From assembly GCF_000527175.1 (NCBI RefSeq), contig NZ_AZUR01000001.1, positions 903,011 to 967,010 on the forward strand: a DNA stretch of 64,000 nt, written 5' to 3'. This document shows positions 34,979-42,701 of this stretch, one piece after another. The notes beneath the pieces are model-generated. The model did not search any database. It saw only the letters and a list, made by a program, of their open reading frames with translations, and was not told the origin of the DNA. Made by a program: the position numbers and the translations under genes. Every line of letters starts with the position of its first letter. Positions within the stretch are counted from its first letter, which is position 1. The stretch is from Pseudogulbenkiania sp. MAI-1 (lineage in GTDB: Bacteria; Pseudomonadota; Gammaproteobacteria; Burkholderiales; Chromobacteriaceae).

Positions 34979-35389
34979 TCAGCCCTGGCCATGCTTCTCC
35001 TCCAGGTCAGACAGCAGGATGTTCAGCGCGTCGGACGACATGCGCAATTCCACCAGCGACAGCGCCAGTGAAGCCATCATCAGCAACAGGCTGACGCCGA
35101 AGGTGTACTGGGCGCTTACCGCCATCTCCACATAGATCTGCAGCATCGTCACCACGCACAGGAACAGGCTACCCACGCCGAGGAACTGCATCCACTTGAT
35201 GAGATGGATCCGACTGCGCAGGTTGCCGATCTGCTGGATGATCTTGTCCTCGGGATTGTTCTGGTAGTCCTCGAACAGGTGGCGGATGATGCTGGCCAGG
35301 CCGAGGAAGCGGTTGGTGTACGCCAGGAGCAGCAGCGAGATGGCCGGGAACAGCAGCGCCGGGGTGGTCAGCGACAAGGGGGTGTTCAT
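34979..35389 (-). CDS. DUF2721 membrane protein, coupled to the Anbu gene
   Basis: A 136-residue protein with three likely transmembrane helices (about 8-27, 75-93 and 98-117) and a cytoplasmic stretch containing NRFLGLASIIRHLFEDYQ, matching DUF2721. Its ATG overlaps the Anbu stop codon (ATGA at 35386-35389), so its translation is probably coupled to that of the protease. The function is unknown. It is the last gene of the ATP-grasp/alpha-E/transglutaminase/Anbu operon and would give that system a membrane component. Confidence 0.8.
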   Translation of the reverse strand: MNTPLSLTTPALLFPAISLLLLAYTNRFLGLASIIRHLFEDYQNNPEDKIIQQIGNLRSRIHLIKWMQFLGVGSLFLCVVTMLQIYVEMAVSAQYTFGVSLLLMMASLALSLVELRMSSDALNILLSDLEEKHGQG

Positions 35390-36120
35390 GCCAGCTCCCC
35401 ATGCCACGGGGTGGCGGGCAGGGCGGCGAAGGTGTCCTTGATGCCGCGCCCCCAGGCGGCGCGCAGCTCGCGGAAATAGCCGTCGTCCTCGCCGATGCAC
35501 CGCGGCGCGCGCGGCGTGAAATCGTCGTTGCGGTGCCACATCAGGTGGATCGGCAAGGCCACCGACAGGTTCGAGCGCATGGTCGAGTCGAGTGAGATCA
35601 GGGCGCAGCGGATGGCCTCTTCCAGCGAGGAACGGTAGTTCAGCACGCGGTCGAGGATCGGTTTGCCGTACTTGGTCTCGCCGATCTGGAAATACGGCGT
35701 GTCCGCGGTCGCCTCGATGAAGTTGCCCTGAGGGTAGATGTTGAACAGGCGCGGCCGCTCGCCGGCCAGCTGGCCGCCGAGCAGGAAGCAGGAGCCCAGG
35801 TCCACCGGGCCGTCGCCGCCGCCGTCGCGGGCGATCACCTCGCGCAGCGTCTGGCCCACCAGCACCGCCGCGTCATACAGCGAACCGATGCGGCACAGTG
35901 AGCCCGGCCCATCCTGCCGGCTCTTCAGGTCGAGCAAGCTGGCCACGCTCTGCGAGGTGGCCAGGTTGCCGGAGGTCATCATCACCAGCCGCAGGCGGCC
36001 GGGAATGTCGAAGGTATGCATTTTCTGGAACGTGGCGATGTTGTCCACGCCCGCGTTGGTGCGGGAGTCGGAGGCGAAGATCAGTCCGCTCTCCAGGCGA
36101 ATGGCCACACAGTACGTCAT
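35386..36120 (-). CDS. Anbu-type proteasome homologue (ancestral beta subunit)
   Basis: A 244-residue Ntn-hydrolase of the Anbu/COG3484 family. Starting at 36120 the protein reads MTYCVAIRLESGLIFASDSR, so methionine removal exposes the nucleophilic threonine, exactly as in known Anbu proteins; an upstream extension would block this. The catalytic aspartate and lysine regions (SDSRTNAGVDN, SGNLATSQSV) are present. By family it forms large self-compartmentalised assemblies. It is the fourth gene in an operon with a transglutaminase-like peptidase, an alpha-E protein and an ATP-grasp ligase, a linkage reported for Anbu in many bacteria. Confidence 0.92.
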   Translation of the reverse strand: MTYCVAIRLESGLIFASDSRTNAGVDNIATFQKMHTFDIPGRLRLVMMTSGNLATSQSVASLLDLKSRQDGPGSLCRIGSLYDAAVLVGQTLREVIARDGGGDGPVDLGSCFLLGGQLAGERPRLFNIYPQGNFIEATADTPYFQIGETKYGKPILDRVLNYRSSLEEAIRCALISLDSTMRSNLSVALPIHLMWHRNDDFTPRAPRCIGEDDGYFRELRAAWGRGIKDTFAALPATPWHGELA

Positions 36121-36180
36121 GGTCGGGAAATCCGTGAAGGCCGGGAAGCGACCCTCGGCCAGTCTCCCCGGTTGCAAGCG

Positions 36181-36972
36181 TTAATTGTCGTGTTGTTCTA
36201 CCGCCGCGTGGGCGTGCATCGTTTCGCCGGCGCCGCCGCGGCGCATGCCGCGCACCGGGCAGGCGTCGAGGTAGTCGAGACCGACCGCCAGTTTAAGGTG
36301 ATGATCGTCCGCCGTACACTGGTTGCTGATGTCGAACGCCAGCCAGCCACCATCGGCGTACACCTCGGCCCAGGCGTGGCTGGCCGCGTGATCGACCGCG
36401 CCACTCAGCAGGTAGCCGCTGACGTAGCGCGCCGGGTAGCCTAGGTGGCGGCAGGCGGCGATGAACACCTGGGTGTGGTCCTGGCACACGCCGGCGCCCA
36501 GTGCCAGGGCGGCACTGGCCGTGGTGGATGCGTCGGTCACGCCGGCGGTGTAGGGCATGGCGGCCAGCACCGCTTGTGACAGCGCCGCCAAACGCTTGGC
36601 GGCCTTGTCCCCCGGCCGGGCGGCCTTGCGCGCCAGTTCCTCGATGGCCTCGCCGGCGTTGGTGAGCGGGGTCGAGCGCAGGAACACCAAGGGATTGAGT
36701 CCGCCTGCGTCGTCCTCCCAGCCGTCGGTCCGGGTCTCGACCACGCCTTCGGCAACCAGCTCGATGCTGTCGTGCGGCGCCTCCAGCGTCATCAGGTGGG
36801 TGATGTTGCCGAAGGCATCGATGCTCTGGCTGGCCGGTGCCGGCAGTATCAGCCGCCAGGACAGGATTTGCTGGTGGCGGTTGGAGCGCGGGGTGAGGCG
36901 CAGGTACTGGGTGCTGCGCGAGGCGGGCTCGGCGTACCGGTACTGTGTGCTGTGGCGGATCGAGAGCTTCAT
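36181..36972 (-). CDS. Transglutaminase-like cysteine peptidase
   Basis: A 263-residue protein. An N-terminal beta domain (MKLSIRHSTQYRYAEPASRS, about 1-90) precedes a transglutaminase-like core with the triad cysteine in LGAGVCQDHTQVFIAA, histidine in AASHAWAEVY and aspartate in WLAFDISNQ. Such proteins are predicted to cleave or form peptide/isopeptide bonds. Its ATG shares one base with the stop of the alpha-E gene (TGATG), so it is coupled to it. It is separated by 60 bases from Anbu. Confidence 0.92.
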   Translation of the reverse strand: MKLSIRHSTQYRYAEPASRSTQYLRLTPRSNRHQQILSWRLILPAPASQSIDAFGNITHLMTLEAPHDSIELVAEGVVETRTDGWEDDAGGLNPLVFLRSTPLTNAGEAIEELARKAARPGDKAAKRLAALSQAVLAAMPYTAGVTDASTTASAALALGAGVCQDHTQVFIAACRHLGYPARYVSGYLLSGAVDHAASHAWAEVYADGGWLAFDISNQCTADDHHLKLAVGLDYLDACPVRGMRRGGAGETMHAHAAVEQHDN

Positions 36973-37898
36973 CACGCCGCCTCCAGATAGGCGCGCTGGA
37001 TCGATTCGCCCAGCCGGTTGATCTCGCTCTGCATGCGGCACAGGAAGGGGTGCAGCCCTTCGTCGAACACCTCTTCGAGCGCGGTGAACTCCAGCGCGGC
37101 GTTGAGTTCGGTGGCGAGCCGCCGCGCCGGCCGGCCGTTGTCGCCCTGGATCTGCGCCAACGCCTGGCGGATCTCGTCGAAGCAGGCTCTCAGGCTCCTC
37201 GGCATGTCCTCGCGCAGCAGCAAGAGGTCGATCACGCGCGTGCCGTTGAGCGTGTCGCGGTAGGTCTCGTGATAAGCCTCGAACGCTCCCAGGCCACGCA
37301 GCAGCGTGCTCCAGGTGTAGTAGTCGGTGCTGTCGGCGCTTTGCTGGTCGGGCATCAGGTGGCTTTTCACGTCGAGCAGGCGCGCAGTGTTGTCGGCCCG
37401 TTCCAGGAAGGTGCCCAGCCGGATGAAATAAAAGGCGTCGCTGCGGCGCATGGTGCTGTAGGTGGCGCCGCGGCAGAGGTGGGCGCGCTCCTTCACCCAG
37501 TCGAAGAACAGCTGGAAGTCCTCGCCCTGTTCGGCCAGCTTGCGTCCTTCCAGCCAGCTGGCGTTGAGCGACATCCACATGTCCGAGCTGATCTTGCCGC
37601 GCACCGCGTGGGCGTTCTCGCGCGCGCTGCGCAGCGCCGACAGGATCGAGGCCGGGTTGGTCAGGTCGTAGGCCATGTAGTGCAGCACCTTGGCCGGCGT
37701 GATGTCCTCATGCCGGCTCTGGAAATCCGCCAGCTGGCCGGTCAGCGCCAGCGGCGCGCTGATCTCGGCGCCGCCGTTGTGCGAGCGCGGCATCAGCGAG
37801 ATGGCGTGGCTCACTTCGAGCAGGCGGGCGAGGTTTTCCGCCCGTTCCATGTAACGGCCCATCCAGAACAGGTGGTCGGCAGTACGCGATAGCATCAT
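36972..37898 (-). CDS. Alpha-E domain (DUF403) protein
   Basis: A 308-residue all-helical protein of COG2307. It begins MLSRTADHLFWMGRYMERAE, the usual opening, and contains TYSTMRRSDAFYFIRLGTFLERADNTARLL. The family nearly always accompanies the circularly permuted ATP-grasp protein encoded upstream and is thought to act with it. The gap to the ATP-grasp stop is three bases and its own stop overlaps the next start. Confidence 0.93.
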   Translation of the reverse strand: MMLSRTADHLFWMGRYMERAENLARLLEVSHAISLMPRSHNGGAEISAPLALTGQLADFQSRHEDITPAKVLHYMAYDLTNPASILSALRSARENAHAVRGKISSDMWMSLNASWLEGRKLAEQGEDFQLFFDWVKERAHLCRGATYSTMRRSDAFYFIRLGTFLERADNTARLLDVKSHLMPDQQSADSTDYYTWSTLLRGLGAFEAYHETYRDTLNGTRVIDLLLLREDMPRSLRACFDEIRQALAQIQGDNGRPARRLATELNAALEFTALEEVFDEGLHPFLCRMQSEINRLGESIQRAYLEAA

Positions 37899-37901
37899 GA
37901 T

Positions 37902-39332
37902 TCAGTCCTCCAATACCCAGGTATCCTTGGTGCCGCCGCCTTGCGATGAATTCACCACCAGCGAGCCGGCCTTCAGAGCCACCCGCGTCAGCCCGCCGGG
38001 CACCATGGAGATGTCCTTGCCGCTCGACAGCACGAACGGCCGCAGATCGAGATGGCGCGGCGCGATGCCGGCCTCGACGAAGGTCGGGCACGACGACAGG
38101 CACAAGGTCGGCTGGGCGATGTAGCCGGCCGGGTCGTCCGCGAGCTTGTCGCGGAACAGCTGCTTCTCCTCCTCGCTCGCCACCGGGCCGATCAGCATGC
38201 CGTAGCCGCCGGCACCGTGAACCTCCTTCACCACCAGCTCGTCCAGATGGGCCAGCACGTACTGCAGGTCTTCCGGCTTGCGGCACTGCCAGGTCGGCAC
38301 GTTGTTGAGCAGCGGCTCCTCGCCCAGATAGAAGCGGATCATCTCCGGTACGTAGGGGTAGATCGACTTGTCGTCGGCCACGCCGGTGCCGATGGCGTTG
38401 GCCAGGATCACGTTGCCCTGGCGGTAGGCCGACAGTAGGCCGGGCACGCCGAGCATCGAGTCGGGGCGGAACGCCAGCGGGTCGAGGAAGGCGTCGTCGA
38501 TGCGGCGGTAGATCACGTCCACCTGCTTGTGGCCGGCGGTGGTGCGCATGTAGACGTGGTCGTCGCGCACGAACAGGTCGCGCCCCTCCACCAGTTCCAC
38601 TCCCATCTGCTGGGCGAGGAAGGCGTGTTCGAAGTAGGCGCTGTTGTAGTGGCCCGGCGTCAGCACCACCACGGTCGGGTTGTCCACCCGGCTGGCCTGG
38701 CGCAGCGTGGACAACAGCAGCGCCGGATACTGGTCGACCATGCCCACGGCGTGGCGTGCGAACAGTTCGGGGAACAGCCGCATCATCATCTTGCGGTTTT
38801 CCAGCATGTAGGACACCCCGGACGGTACACGCAGGTTGTCTTCCAGCACGTAGTACTGGCCGTCGGCGTGGCGGATGATGTCGACCCCGGTGATGTGGGC
38901 GTAGATCTGGTCGGGCAGGTCGATGCCCTGCATCGCCGGCTGGTACTGGGCGTTGGTGAACACCTGCTCGGCCGGGATGATGCCGGCCTTGACGATGGCG
39001 TGGTCGTGGTAGATGTCGTGCAGGAAGGCGTTGAGCGCCTTGACCCGCTGGCGCATGCCGGCCTCCAGTGCGCGCCATTCACTGGCGGGCAGGATGCGCG
39101 GAATGGTGTCGAACGGGATCAGGCGCTCGGCACCGGACTCGTCGCCGTAGACCGAGAAGGTGATGCCGACGCGATGGAAGCGCTGGTTGGCTTCTTCTCG
39201 TTTGCGCGCCAGCGCTTCCGGAGTCTGGGCCTGCAGCCACTCGGCAAAGCCCTGGTAGTGGGGACGGACCGCGCCGCTGGAGAGCAGCATCTCGTCGTAG
39301 TGGGACGAATGGGGCAGCGTTAGCGCATGCAT
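37902..39332 (-). CDS. Circularly permuted type 2 ATP-grasp protein
   Basis: A 476-residue protein of COG2308 (DUF404/DUF407). Conserved segments include YVLEDNLRVPSGVSYMLENR, VVVLTPGHYNSAYFEHAFLA, VDVIYRRIDDAFLDPLAFRP and VVKEVHGAGGYGMLIGP (nucleotide-binding). The family is predicted to ligate amino acids or amines to a peptide or other carboxylate using ATP. It is the first gene of the five-gene operon; the promoter should lie in 39333-39540, where no clear -35/-10 pair stands out. Confidence 0.93.
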   Translation of the reverse strand: MHALTLPHSSHYDEMLLSSGAVRPHYQGFAEWLQAQTPEALARKREEANQRFHRVGITFSVYGDESGAERLIPFDTIPRILPASEWRALEAGMRQRVKALNAFLHDIYHDHAIVKAGIIPAEQVFTNAQYQPAMQGIDLPDQIYAHITGVDIIRHADGQYYVLEDNLRVPSGVSYMLENRKMMMRLFPELFARHAVGMVDQYPALLLSTLRQASRVDNPTVVVLTPGHYNSAYFEHAFLAQQMGVELVEGRDLFVRDDHVYMRTTAGHKQVDVIYRRIDDAFLDPLAFRPDSMLGVPGLLSAYRQGNVILANAIGTGVADDKSIYPYVPEMIRFYLGEEPLLNNVPTWQCRKPEDLQYVLAHLDELVVKEVHGAGGYGMLIGPVASEEEKQLFRDKLADDPAGYIAQPTLCLSSCPTFVEAGIAPRHLDLRPFVLSSGKDISMVPGGLTRVALKAGSLVVNSSQGGGTKDTWVLED

Positions 39333-39541
39333 GGGAATCTCCCTTGTCTTGATGTTGTTCGGGTGGGCCAGCTGGAGAAGTGGCGTGGCCTTGGTCTTGA
39401 CTTAGCAAGGCATGTGCCATGGGGGAAAGCCGAATCGGCGGAAGGTGGCGAGACTTATGCACCAAGAACGACGTCATAAGGCACCGGGGAAGGGATTGGG
39501 CGGGCGCGGCGGCCCATCATGGTGCGGTGCGGGATGGAGGG

Positions 39542-39565
39542 GGGCCAACCCGGCCGGGTTGGCCC
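39542..39565. terminator. Perfect 24-bp palindrome downstream of the L,D-transpeptidase
   Basis: GGGCCAACCCGG followed by its exact complement lies six bases past the transpeptidase stop. There is no T-run, so termination is likely weak or factor-dependent, or the structure protects the 3' end. Confidence 0.5.
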
Positions 39566-39570
39566 AGGGG

Positions 39571-40233
39571 TCAGCCGTTCTCGTCGATCAGCACGTCGGT
39601 GCCGAGTTCGGCTTGCTGGAACAATTCGACGACATCGGGATTGCGCATGCGCACGCAGCCCAGCGAAGTCGGGGTGCCGAAGGCGACGTGCTCGCCGGCA
39701 CCGTGGATGTAGATGGCGCGGTCGTAGCTGTCGACGTCGCCGCCCTGGTTCTTGCCCGGTTCCATGCCGCACAGCCACAGGATGCGCGTCAGGATCCAGT
39801 CCTTGTCGGGGTACTGCGCGTGCAGTGCCGGCGTGTACTTCCACGGCGTGACCTGGCGCCGGAAGATGATGGTGTTCTCCTCGGCGCCGTCGCCGATCTT
39901 CTCGCACACCCGATGCCAGCCGCGCGGCGTCATGTAGCTGTTGACCAGCTCGCCGACGCCGTTTCTGGCGGTGGACACGCTGTAGCGGTGCTGCACCAGC
40001 CCCCAGCCGTCGTAGAAGGTCAGCGACTGCGATTTCACCCCGACCAGAATCCACGGCTTGCCGTACTGCTGCGGGTTGGGGCGGGTGGCGAGCAGCGGGC
40101 CGGCCGTCTGCTGCGCAAGGAGGAAGCCGGCCTCGGCGGGTGGCGGCACCTCGACCGGAGGGGGCTCCGCCGCGTGCAGCGCCGCCGACGCCAGTGCGAG
40201 GCCGGCGGCTACTGCGAAACTAAACCGGCTCAT
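39571..40233 (-). CDS. Periplasmic L,D-transpeptidase (YkuD)
   Basis: A 220-residue protein with a signal peptide (MSRFSFAVAAGLALASAALHA). The YkuD catalytic motif is complete: AIYIHGAGEHVAFGTPTSLG followed by CVRMRN, with the catalytic cysteine in GCVRM. It should act on peptidoglycan stem peptides or anchor proteins to the wall in the periplasm. Its start overlaps the end of the preceding transpeptidase gene by 14 bases, so the two are cotranscribed. Confidence 0.92.
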   Translation of the reverse strand: MSRFSFAVAAGLALASAALHAAEPPPVEVPPPAEAGFLLAQQTAGPLLATRPNPQQYGKPWILVGVKSQSLTFYDGWGLVQHRYSVSTARNGVGELVNSYMTPRGWHRVCEKIGDGAEENTIIFRRQVTPWKYTPALHAQYPDKDWILTRILWLCGMEPGKNQGGDVDSYDRAIYIHGAGEHVAFGTPTSLGCVRMRNPDVVELFQQAELGTDVLIDENG

Positions 40234-40711
40234 GCTCGACGATCTCCACTTCGGTGCCGCACGGCACCAGATCGAACAGCTCGATGATATCGCTGTTGCG
40301 CATGCGCACGCAGCCGTGCGAACTGGGACGGCCCAGCTCGATCTGATCCGGCGTGCCGTGCAGGTAGATGTAGCGGCGCATGGTATCGACCTGCCCGAGA
40401 CGGTTGCGTCCGACCTCGCAGCCCGACAGCCACAGGATGCGGCTCAGGATCCAGTCGCGCTCGGGCTGGGCTGCGTAGGCCTCGGCGGTGCAGATTTCCC
40501 CGGTCCAGCGGCGCGCCTTGAATACCGCGCCGGCCGGCACACCCGCGCCGATCTTGGCGCGCACGATGTGGCGCCCGCGTGGCGTCTGGTAGCTGCCGCG
40601 CACCTCGCCGGCGCCCAAGGCGGCGGTGGACACGGGGTAGCGGCGCAGCAGGCGGCCGGCGTCGTTAAACAGCATCAGCGTCTGGCGCTCAATCGATACG
40701 CGGAGTTTCAT
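40220..40711 (-). CDS. L,D-transpeptidase (YkuD) without a visible signal peptide
   Basis: A 163-residue YkuD-domain protein beginning MKLRVSIERQTLMLFNDAG. The active-site segment YIYLHGTPDQIELGRPSSHG followed by CVRMRN is intact. No signal sequence or anchor is visible from either candidate start (40711 or 40723), which is odd for a wall enzyme; cytosolic action or a non-classical substrate is possible. It overlaps tadA upstream by about 23 bases and the exported paralogue downstream by 14. The two paralogues share the same motif layout but differ strongly in sequence. Confidence 0.88.
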   Translation of the reverse strand: MKLRVSIERQTLMLFNDAGRLLRRYPVSTAALGAGEVRGSYQTPRGRHIVRAKIGAGVPAGAVFKARRWTGEICTAEAYAAQPERDWILSRILWLSGCEVGRNRLGQVDTMRRYIYLHGTPDQIELGRPSSHGCVRMRNSDIIELFDLVPCGTEVEIVEHEPV

Positions 40712-41453
40712 CGTTCTCGTCATGTTGATAGGCCGTTCGGCGCCGGCGGAAAAAATCGCTCAACAACTGCCCGCACGCCGCCGCTTCCACCCCCCCGAAC
40801 AGCGCCGTCTGGTGATTCAGGGCGCGTTCGTTGAACAGGTTCAGCACGCTGCCGGCGGCACCGATCTTGGGGTCGGTGGCGCCGTAGACCACCCGGTCGA
40901 GCCGGCTGTGCAGGATCGCGCCGCCGCACATCGGGCACGGCTCCAGCGTCACGTACAGGTCGCAGCCGCTCAGGCGATAATTGCCGAGCGCCGCGGCCGC
41001 CTCGCGCAAGGCCACCATCTCGGCATGGGCCGACGGATCGTGGCTGCTGACCGGGCGGTTGAAACCGCGGCCGATGATGCGGCCTTCATGCACCACCACC
41101 GCACCGACCGGCACCTCGCCCTGCGCCGCCGCCGCCTCGGCCTGGCGGATCGCCTCGGCCATGAAGCGTTGTGCTTCGTCGGCTGGCGGCGGCAGGCGTA
41201 CCGGCGCGTGATCATGCAGCATCCGTTTCAATTGGGCACGGTCGGCGTCGTCGAGTTCCTGCCAGTGCACGCCGCGCGCCGCCGCTTCCAGCGCGAACAG
41301 CAGGCGCTGCGTCACGGTATGGCCGGCCGCCTTCAGCAGCAGAAAGGTATGTACCACTCCCTGGGTACGCAACGCTTCGCGGCTGGCGATGCCCAGCGTG
41401 GCCAGATGGTGGAGGGTGTTGGGAGGAAGAGGGGGCGAGCTCAGTGCCGTCAT
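40689..41453 (-). CDS. tadA: tRNA adenosine(34) deaminase TadA with N-terminal TfoX_C-like domain
   Basis: TadA converts A34 to inosine in tRNA-Arg(ACG). The deaminase domain (about residues 92-240) has the zinc motif HAEMVALREAA and PCPMCGGAI with the catalytic glutamate in HAE. It is preceded by about 85 extra residues (PNTLHHLATLGIASREALRT then LLFALEAAARGVHWQEL) that match the helix-hairpin-helix-like C-terminal domain of TfoX/Sxy. The total length of 254 is therefore about 90 longer than usual TadA. The role of the extension is unknown; it might bind nucleic acid. Confidence 0.9.
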   Translation of the reverse strand: MTALSSPPLPPNTLHHLATLGIASREALRTQGVVHTFLLLKAAGHTVTQRLLFALEAAARGVHWQELDDADRAQLKRMLHDHAPVRLPPPADEAQRFMAEAIRQAEAAAAQGEVPVGAVVVHEGRIIGRGFNRPVSSHDPSAHAEMVALREAAAALGNYRLSGCDLYVTLEPCPMCGGAILHSRLDRVVYGATDPKIGAAGSVLNLFNERALNHQTALFGGVEAAACGQLLSDFFRRRRTAYQHDENDETPRID

Positions 41454-41484
41454 GGCGCCGATTATACCGCCAGCGCGGGTGAGC

Positions 41485-41760
41485 TCACAGGCGCGACCAG
41501 AGCTTGCGTGCCACCTGCCACAGCAGCAAGGCGCGGGCGCCGCCCAACAACAGCCGGCGCAGGCGCTTGCCGGGAATGAGGCTGCCCAGTACGCCGAACA
41601 GCGGTCCCAGGCGCCTGATCGTGCCCCACGTGCGCCAGCCCTCGCCGGCCAGGCTTATCGGCTGCTGCATGGCCTTCAGCTCCATACGCAGCTTCAGGCG
41701 CAGCGCCTCGCCCTTCATCAGCAGCAGCTCTTTCTTGATGGCGCGTTGTTGTGGCGTCAT
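41485..41760 (-). CDS. Small hydrophobic/basic protein (YqjK position)
   Basis: A 91-residue protein with a charged helical N-terminus (MTPQQRAIKKELLLMKGEAL) and a basic hydrophobic C-terminus (RLRRLLLGGARALLLWQVAR). It follows the YqjE-like gene by three bases. Its position equals that of yqjK in the enterobacterial yqjD-yqjE-yqjK operon; sequence similarity to YqjK is not obvious. Confidence 0.65.
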   Translation of the reverse strand: MTPQQRAIKKELLLMKGEALRLKLRMELKAMQQPISLAGEGWRTWGTIRRLGPLFGVLGSLIPGKRLRRLLLGGARALLLWQVARKLWSRL

Positions 41761-41763
41761 GGC

Positions 41764-42147
41764 TTACTCGCGTCCGCTCAGGGTTTCCCAGTCCTTGCGC
41801 ACCTCGGCCAGCGTCGTGGCGAACGGCGCGGGTTGCCGGCTCAAACGGCGCTGCAACTGCAGCAAGGCGCCGAGGCCGAGCGCGGCGAACAGCAGCATGA
41901 GCAGGCCGAGCAGCGTCACGCGCCACTGAGGTGGGGTGAGCAGCACCACGAACAGCAACGCTGCCATGAGGCCGATGAGCAGGCAGACCAGCGCCGCCAC
42001 CCCGATCAGGGTGTTGCGCAGCAGCTGTTCCTTCTGCTCCTCGGCCTCCAGGCCGAACAGCTCGGCCCGGGTCAGCGCCAGGGCCACGAAGCCGCCCAAC
42101 AGCGAGCGCAGCGTGCCGGGGCGGGGTGGTGTGGTGTGTTCCGGCAT
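41764..42147 (-). CDS. Phage-holin-family / YqjE-like membrane protein
   Basis: A 127-residue protein: an amphipathic N-terminal helix (LRSLLGGFVALALTRAELFG) then two transmembrane helices (about 43-66 and 75-92). This fits the YqjE (phage holin superfamily III-like) family, which is chromosomal and not a lysis gene. It is encoded 18 bases after the YqjD-like gene. Confidence 0.8.
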   Translation of the reverse strand: MPEHTTPPRPGTLRSLLGGFVALALTRAELFGLEAEEQKEQLLRNTLIGVAALVCLLIGLMAALLFVVLLTPPQWRVTLLGLLMLLFAALGLGALLQLQRRLSRQPAPFATTLAEVRKDWETLSGRE

Positions 42148-42165
42148 TGGCGGGCGGACCTGGCT

Positions 42166-42480
42166 TTAACGACGGGAAACCAGCAGGCCCAGCAGGAAGC
42201 CGAGCACGGCGGCGATGCCGATCGATTTCCACGGGTTGTCATGCACGTACTGGTCGGTCGCCTTGGCTGCCACCTTGGCCTTGCCGACCACCACCTGCTC
42301 GGCCTCGGTTAGCTTGGCTTTGGCTTCCTTCAGCTTGTCGGCCAGGCGCTGGCGCAGCTGCTGGGCCTTCTCGCCGCCTTCCTCGCCGGCCGTGGTGAGC
42401 AGCTCCTCGGTGCTGGACAAGACATGGCGGACGTCCTGCAGCAGTTGTTCCTTCTCGGCGGCAAAAGTTTGCTCGTTCAT
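42166..42480 (-). CDS. YqjD/ElaB-like DUF883 protein
   Basis: A 104-residue protein of the DUF883 family. Its long coiled-coil (about 5-80) ends in YVHDNPWKSIGIAAVLGFLL, the typical C-terminal membrane anchor. In E. coli, YqjD and ElaB tether ribosomes to the inner membrane in stationary phase. The ATG at 42480 has CAGGAGGAT upstream; the longer in-frame upstream region is not family-like. It is the first gene of the yqjDEK-like operon. Confidence 0.88.
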   Translation of the reverse strand: MNEQTFAAEKEQLLQDVRHVLSSTEELLTTAGEEGGEKAQQLRQRLADKLKEAKAKLTEAEQVVVGKAKVAAKATDQYVHDNPWKSIGIAAVLGFLLGLLVSRR

Positions 42481-42650
42481 GGCGATCCTCCTGGTGCGTG
42501 GTGAAACGGAAAGAGGAGGGAAGCGGCGGTCTGCCGCATCCTTCAGCATGGAAACATGCTGTTACCCTAACAGTCTATGACATCAGGCGTCGAGTCCAAG
42601 CGGTTCGGTGAGGGCAAAATCCCCGATGTTGTCGACCAACAGGCAAGAAA

Positions 42651-42672
42651 GGCCCTGCGCAAAGGCAGGGCC
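42651..42672 (-). terminator. Terminator after guaA
   Basis: The minus-strand stem GGCCCTGC / GCAGGGCC with a 6-base loop is followed by TTTCTTG; it lies 29 bases past the guaA stop. Confidence 0.6.
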
Positions 42673-42701
42673 GTGATTTTGATGCTGGAATGGGAGAGGG
42701 C

